Source: an uncultured Clostridia bacterium
GTDB lineage: Bacteria; Bacillota; Clostridia; Christensenellales; UBA1242
Assembly: GCA_947584775.1 (NCBI GenBank)
Contig: CANPWT010000057.1
Location: 1-5,983, forward strand
DNA length: 5,983 nt
Direction: 5' to 3'
Of this stretch, positions 5,420 to 5,983 are shown in pieces; within the stretch, counting starts at the first letter, position 1; each line of letters begins with the position of its first letter. The translations under genes and the position numbers were made by a program. The notes beneath the pieces were generated by a model. The model did no database searches. It saw only the letters and a program-made list of their open reading frames with translations, and was not told the DNA's origin.

Positions 5420-5878
5420 ATGTCATCAAGTGACACACATAGTTTAGCACATTCGACTTGGAATTGCAAGTACCACATAGTATTTGCTCCAAAATATCGC
5501 CGAAAAGTTTTTTACGGCGAAAAGCGCAGAGAAATTGGAGCAATTCTAAGGCGATTGTGCGAGTTCAAACAAGTAAATATTGTGGAGGCTGAAGTTTGCC
5601 CAGACCATGTACACATGTTGGTTGAAATACCACCAAAACTTTCAGTGGCGGGGTTTATGGGGTATTTAAAAGGGAAAAGTACGGTACTAATATATCAGCA
5701 ATTTACAAATTTGTTTTTAAAGTACCGCCACAGAGAGTTTTGGTGTACAGGATACTATGTAGACACAGTGGGCAAGAACACGAAAAAGATAAAAGAGTAC
5801 ATCGCGAATCAATATAAGAATGACAGAATGATGGAACAAATGACAATAACCGAAGCGGTAGACCCATTTAAAAGATAA
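5420..5878 (+). CDS. tnpA: IS200-type Y1 (HUH) transposase TnpA
   Basis: This single-domain transposase of 152 residues, normal for the group, nicks and joins single-stranded DNA at hairpin-marked ends, acting as a dimer. Seen: the opening DTHSLAHSTWNCKYHIVFAPKYRR segment (5-28) typical of this subgroup; the HUH motif in CPDHVHMLVEIPP, with metal-binding H63 and H65; FMGYLKGKS (79-87); FWCTGYYVDTVG (107-118); and the catalytic helix IKEYIANQ, with Y127 as nucleophile and Q131 as the third metal ligand position. All key residues are present, so the enzyme looks active. The ATG at 5420 follows AAAGGAGG with 4 bases between; that site lies in the right arm of the inverted repeat that can hide it. 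The promoter at 5349-5377 is internal to the element. No tnpB or RNA-guided nuclease partner is present. Confidence 0.95.
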   Translation: MSSSDTHSLAHSTWNCKYHIVFAPKYRRKVFYGEKRREIGAILRRLCEFKQVNIVEAEVCPDHVHMLVEIPPKLSVAGFMGYLKGKSTVLIYQQFTNLFLKYRHREFWCTGYYVDTVGKNTKKIKEYIANQYKNDRMMEQMTITEAVDPFKR

Positions 5879-5879
5879 A

Positions 5880-5923
5880 GCGATTCGCGATACGCAAAAG
5901 TGGATTACGCGTTTACGCGTCGC
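5880..5923 (+). repeat. Imperfect hairpin directly after the transposase stop codon
   Basis: GCGA (5880-5883) pairs with TCGC (5920-5923), CGCG (5886-5889) with CGCG (5916-5919), and CGC (5893-5895) with GCG (5909-5911), separated by small bulges. There is no T-tract after it, so it is not a standard terminator. It may protect the 3' end of the transposase message or form part of the right-end structure. Confidence 0.55.
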
Positions 5924-5932
5924 TAGAACAAA

Positions 5933-5973
5933 GGGTTTTACCCGCATTTGAAAAACCACGGGTTTACCCGTGG
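5933..5973 (+). repeat. Right-end hairpin of the IS200 element, with a smaller hairpin before it
   Basis: CCACGGGT (5956-5963) pairs with ACCCGTGG (5966-5973), the same core as the left-end hairpin with a different loop. Just upstream, GGGT (5933-5936) pairs with ACCC (5940-5943); this GGGTTTTACCCG stretch is almost a copy of the GGGTTTACCCG centre of the main hairpin. The main hairpin is the expected transposase recognition structure. ATTTTTATTC follows it to the window end and may contain the right cleavage site. Confidence 0.82.
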
Positions 5974-5983
5974 ATTTTTATTC

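Larger units (their letters stand above)
5301..5983 (+). mobile_element. IS200-type insertion sequence (IS200/IS605 family), apparently complete
   Basis: The element has one Y1 transposase gene, no tnpB, and an imperfect palindrome near each end sharing the core CCACGGG...CCCGTGG, the arrangement of IS200-type elements that move as single strands. A GAAAA stretch sits at the 5' foot of both hairpins (5307-5311 and 5950-5955), where this family keeps its guide sequences. The left border is uncertain within about 5293-5309. TTTTTATTG stands before the left hairpin and TTTTTATTC after the right one, so the cleavage sites may be T-rich. No target duplication is expected for this family. The right border is at or just past the window end. 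It sits immediately behind the greA terminator and breaks no gene. Confidence 0.85.

Noticed and set aside
5717..5959. Minus-strand reading frame across the end of the transposase gene
   Set aside because: It is the shadow of the transposase and the right-end repeats, with no ribosome binding site or family features.
1..5983. Use of an alternative code with TGA as tryptophan
   Set aside because: None of the complete genes ends in TGA, which raised the question, but every tryptophan seen is TGG and all families reach normal length under the standard code.
1..5983. tRNA, rRNA, CRISPR array or TnpB-linked guide RNA
   Set aside because: No cloverleaf, rRNA-like segment or spaced direct repeats were seen, and the insertion sequence carries no tnpB.

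Overview
The window is an AT-rich stretch of bacterial chromosome, probably from a Clostridia-like member of the Bacillota. That placement rests on low GC, strong AGGAGG ribosome binding sites, consensus TTGACA/TATAAT promoters, short A-run/T-run terminators, a DUF378 protein, and a DnaE and GreA that read like firmicute versions. It is an inference from style, not a search result. Tryptophan is encoded by TGG throughout, so nothing suggests a recoded TGA. The sequence enters inside one gene and stops at the right-end hairpin of an insertion sequence, as a contig broken at a repeated element would.

Layout. Positions 1-1638 hold the 3' part of dnaE (replicative DNA polymerase III alpha subunit). 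It converges on a small DUF378 membrane protein gene (1660-1914, minus) across a shared bidirectional terminator. Next, on the plus strand, a consensus promoter drives two tandem genes (2033-2548 and 2572-3042). They encode clearly paralogous, helix-rich proteins of no function I recognise, built on a repeat of about 28 residues. A second bidirectional terminator separates them from a minus-strand gene (3080-4228) for a DUF362 protein with two C-terminal 4Fe-4S motifs. Divergent from it is a small conserved-looking gene (4338-4589). Both divergent genes lack a ribosome binding site and have a -10-like box 6-7 bases before the ATG, so both look leaderless. Then comes greA (4798-5271), with its own strong promoter, a leader of about 130 bases and a clean terminator.

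From about 5301 to the end lies a complete-looking IS200-type insertion sequence: end hairpins sharing the same core, one Y1 HUH transposase, and no tnpB. It sits directly behind the greA terminator. A perfect 16-bp inverted repeat would hide the transposase ribosome binding site in read-through transcripts but not in transcripts from the element's own promoter.

The genes do not form one pathway. dnaE and greA are housekeeping genes for replication and transcription; the rest are small independent units. The parts most worth a second look are the paralogous repeat-protein pair, the leaderless divergent pair with its repeated upstream motif, and the self-limiting translation control of the insertion sequence.
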